In this document: in pieces, positions 61,624 through 64,000 of the stretch
How the letters are laid out: each line of letters starts with the position of its first letter
Numbering within the stretch: the stretch's first letter is position 1
NCBI RefSeq assembly: GCF_020164745.1
Contig: NZ_JAIUGV010000002.1
Span: forward strand, 372,001 to 436,000
Direction of reading: 5' to 3'
DNA: 64,000 bases
Origin: Mesorhizobium sp. ES1-4
GTDB taxonomy: Bacteria > Pseudomonadota > Alphaproteobacteria > Rhizobiales > Rhizobiaceae
Translations under genes and position numbers: made by a program
Notes under the pieces: generated by a model
What the model was told of the DNA's origin: nothing
Databases searched by the model: none
Seen by the model: the letters and a program-made list of their open reading frames with translations, nothing else

Positions 61624-63177
61624 ATGACATCGACGGCGCAAGACCTGCACGACACCCCCGTGGTGGCGCCCGGCAGGACGATCCTGGAACTGCGCGGCCT
61701 CGAGAAGAAATATCCGGGCACCCACGCGCTGAAGCCGGTGACCCTCGCCTTCAAGGCCGGTGAGATTCACGCCATCGTCGGCGAGAATGGGGCCGGCAAA
61801 TCCACCCTGATCAAGCTCTTGACCGGCGTCATGCCGCGCACCTCCGGCGAGGTGATCTGGGAAGGCAAGCCGGCGGCGCTCGCAACCCCGCACGAGGCGA
61901 TGGCACTGGGCATCAACGCCGTCCACCAGGAAGTTGTGCTCTGCCGTCATCTGACCGTCGCCGCCAACATGTTCCTCGGCGAGGAGAATTCGCGCTTCGG
62001 CATCCTGCAGCAGCGGGCCATGGTCAGGGAGGCGCAGAAGATCATCGACGGTCTCGGCTTCGACCTGCCCGCGCACGTCATTCTCGGCAACCTCACCATC
62101 GGCCAGCAACAACTGATCGCTGCCGCCCGCGCCACCGTGCGCGGCACCAAATTCCTGATCTTCGACGAGCCGACCGCCTACCTGACCCGCAAGGAGGCCG
62201 ACCAGCTCTTCACCCTGATCCGCCGGCTGAAGGACGAAGGCGTCACGATCATCTATATCAGCCATCGCATGGAGGAAGTGTTCGAACTCGCCGACCGGGT
62301 CTCGGTGCTGCGCGACGGCACGCTAGTAGGCACCCGCGACATCGCCGAAACAAACGACGCCGAGTTGGTCAGGATGATGATCAACCGCTCGATCGAGCAG
62401 ATCTACCACAAGGAGCATCTCACTCCGGGCGCTCCGATCGTCGAAGCAAGGAACCTGTCCGGCAAGGGCTTCGAAGACGTGTCGATGACAGTCCGCGCCG
62501 GCGAGATCGTCGGACTCTACGGCCTGATCGGCGCCGGACGCAGCGAATTCGTCACCACTCTGTACGGGCGCCACCGCAAATCGGCCGGTCATGTTCTTTG
62601 GGAGGGCAAGGACGTCCAGATCAATTCCGAGCATGACGCCATCAAGCTCGGCATGGCGCTTGCGCCGGAGAGCCGCCGCGACCAGGGCCTCTGCCTCAAT
62701 TTGCCGGTCGGCCTCAACCTCAACCTGCCGATCTACAAGCGCATTTCCAGAAATCTCTTGATCTCCGGAGCACAGGAAAGGACCCAGGCCGACCGCCAGA
62801 TCGCCGATCTCAGGATCAAGACGCCGACCCGCAATGCGTTGGCCTCCAGCCTGTCGGGCGGCAATCAGCAGAAGATCGTCATCGGCAAATGGCTGGCGCA
62901 TGGCGCCAAGCTGTTCATCTTCGACGAGCCGACGGTTGGCGTCGATGTCGGCACCAAGGCCGAAATCTACCGCCTGTTCAGCGCGCTCTTGTCGAAGGGC
63001 GCCGGCATCATCCTCATCTCGTCCTATTTGCCGGAAGTCTATGAACTGGCCGACACGCTGCATGTGTTCCGCCGCGGCAAGCTGGTGGCCACGCACGGGT
63101 TCCACACCGCCGATCACGAGGACATTCTCACACAGGCGCTCGCCGAGAAACAAGAAAAGCTGGGAGGAAAGACATGA
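61624..63177 (+). CDS. Sugar ABC transporter ATP-binding protein, RbsA-like
   Basis: A 517-residue tandem ATPase. The first half has Walker A GENGAGKST (about 55), signature LTIGQQQLIAAAR and Walker B FLIFDEPTAYL. The second half has a degenerate Walker A (GLIGAGRSE, about 302) but a good signature LSGGNQQKIVIGKWL and FIFDEPTVGVDVG. GGAGG precedes the ATG. The stop overlaps the start of the permease gene (ATGA). Confidence 0.94.
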   Translation: MTSTAQDLHDTPVVAPGRTILELRGLEKKYPGTHALKPVTLAFKAGEIHAIVGENGAGKSTLIKLLTGVMPRTSGEVIWEGKPAALATPHEAMALGINAVHQEVVLCRHLTVAANMFLGEENSRFGILQQRAMVREAQKIIDGLGFDLPAHVILGNLTIGQQQLIAAARATVRGTKFLIFDEPTAYLTRKEADQLFTLIRRLKDEGVTIIYISHRMEEVFELADRVSVLRDGTLVGTRDIAETNDAELVRMMINRSIEQIYHKEHLTPGAPIVEARNLSGKGFEDVSMTVRAGEIVGLYGLIGAGRSEFVTTLYGRHRKSAGHVLWEGKDVQINSEHDAIKLGMALAPESRRDQGLCLNLPVGLNLNLPIYKRISRNLLISGAQERTQADRQIADLRIKTPTRNALASSLSGGNQQKIVIGKWLAHGAKLFIFDEPTVGVDVGTKAEIYRLFSALLSKGAGIILISSYLPEVYELADTLHVFRRGKLVATHGFHTADHEDILTQALAEKQEKLGGKT

Positions 63178-64000
63178 GCACCGAGGCGATTCCCGCCGAA
63201 AAACCGAGGCGCAATTACAACGCCCTGTTCGGGCTTACGCTGCTGGCGCTGTTGGTGCTGCTTTGGGTCCTCCTGTCGTTCTCCACATCGAGCTTCGCGT
63301 CGGCCAACAACATCTCTAACCTGCTGCGTCAGGGTTCGATGATCGCCATTCTGGCTGTCGGCCAGACCTTCGTCATCATCACCGGCGGCATCGATCTGTC
63401 CGTTGGCGCCGTGGTCGGCTTTGCCACCGTCATCGCCGCGATGCTGATCAATGCCGGCATCCCGGTCTTCCTCGCCATCCTGCTCACCCTGCTGGTCGGC
63501 GTCGCCATCGGCCTTTTCCATGGTTTTGGTATCGTCAAGATGGGCCTGCCGCCCTTCATCATCACGCTGGCGACCCTGACGTCGCTGCGCGGCATCGGCC
63601 TTTTGATGACCAACGGCAATTCGATTTCGATCAACAACGATGCTTTCCAGGAATTCTCCCGCAACTCCTTCCTTGGCATCCCCAATCTGTTCTGGATGGT
63701 TCTGCTGGTGGGGATACCCGCCTACGTCTTCCTGCATCACAGCCGCTGGGGCCGCTACCTGTTCTCGGTCGGCTCGAACGCCGAGGCCTCGCGCCTGTCC
63801 GGCGTCAATGTCCAGCGCACCATCTTCATGGCCTACACGCTGTCGGGTCTCTGCGCGGCGTTCGTCGGCGTGCTGCTGGCGTCGCGCATCGGCATCGGCA
63901 ATCCGACGCAGGCAGAGGGCTGGGAACTGCAGGCGATCGCCTCGTCGGTGATCGGCGGCACCTCACTGTTCGGCGCGGTCGGCTCGGTGCACGGGCCGCT
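63174..64000 (+). CDS. Sugar ABC transporter permease, RbsC-like, 3' end outside window
   Basis: The first 275 residues of an RbsC-type permease are present, with about eight hydrophobic segments (FGLTLLALLVLLWVLLSF, IAILAVGQTFVIITGGIDLSVG and others). The motif GGIDLSVG is diagnostic. The ATG overlaps the ATPase stop. The gene runs off the right edge in a conserved stretch (VIGGTSLFGAVGSVHGP). Confidence 0.92.
   Translation, partial: MSTEAIPAEKPRRNYNALFGLTLLALLVLLWVLLSFSTSSFASANNISNLLRQGSMIAILAVGQTFVIITGGIDLSVGAVVGFATVIAAMLINAGIPVFLAILLTLLVGVAIGLFHGFGIVKMGLPPFIITLATLTSLRGIGLLMTNGNSISINNDAFQEFSRNSFLGIPNLFWMVLLVGIPAYVFLHHSRWGRYLFSVGSNAEASRLSGVNVQRTIFMAYTLSGLCAAFVGVLLASRIGIGNPTQAEGWELQAIASSVIGGTSLFGAVGSVHGP

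Overview
The window looks like chromosomal DNA of an alphaproteobacterium of the order Hyphomicrobiales, most likely Mesorhizobium or a close relative. The base is high-GC. The gene order (lptC-lptA-lptB-rpoN-hpf-ptsN, Hsp20 next to DUF1150, cysG-DUF2849-cysI-cysH-DUF934), an olsB gene with a Pho-box-like site and RIME-type palindromic repeats all fit rhizobia. This assignment is inference from protein and repeat recognition; no search was run. No tRNA, rRNA, CRISPR array, prophage or transposase was seen.

Layout. 1-850: two related small membrane-anchored proteins of unknown function. 851-2892: nucleoside hydrolase, then an Hsp20 gene behind an RpoH-type promoter and a ROSE-like RNA thermometer, then DUF1150. 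2968-8177 (minus): ptsN, hpf, rpoN and the lptB-lptA-lptC lipopolysaccharide export genes. 8523-14872 (plus): sppA, ihfB, lapA-like, ornithine cyclodeaminase, two RNA-methyltransferase-like genes, lspA and an acuI/yhdH-type reductase. 15016-18423: orphan hybrid histidine kinase and olsB. 18494-24677: TRIC channel, grpE, small protein, fatty acid desaturase, DJ-1/PfpI protein, a frameshifted GMC oxidoreductase and DUF934. 24746-28940 (minus): assimilatory sulfate reduction operon. 29306-37893: host-attachment-family protein behind an EcfG-type promoter, SDR, PBP1A, beta-propeller protein, acyltransferase, small proteins and an RNase D-like nuclease. 37972-43238: M20 peptidase, candidate small RNA, polA and a Fur/Zur regulator. 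43437-52270: a seven-gene carbohydrate uptake and catabolism operon divergent from its LacI regulator, with one operator copy before each. 52351-57215: gnd and a copper-handling cluster. 57328-64000: GntR regulator, uxaA, an aldo/keto reductase remnant and an RbsBAC-type ABC transporter running off the right edge.

Most of the window is ordinary core genome. The best leads are regulatory: the RpoH promoter plus ROSE hairpin before hsp20; a minus-strand small RNA candidate next to polA with three hairpins, each with a C-run loop, resembling the AbcR (alpha-r15) context; the paired LacI operators; a 20-base composite motif shared by uxaA and the rbsB-like gene; the Pho box before olsB; and the EcfG promoter at 29247. 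Other notable points are a PolA with substituted proofreading residues, a RIME repeat that encodes the C-terminus of Gnd, and three decayed genes (GMC oxidoreductase frameshift, aldo/keto reductase remnant, possible alcohol dehydrogenase tail). I did not find a clearly new multi-gene system.
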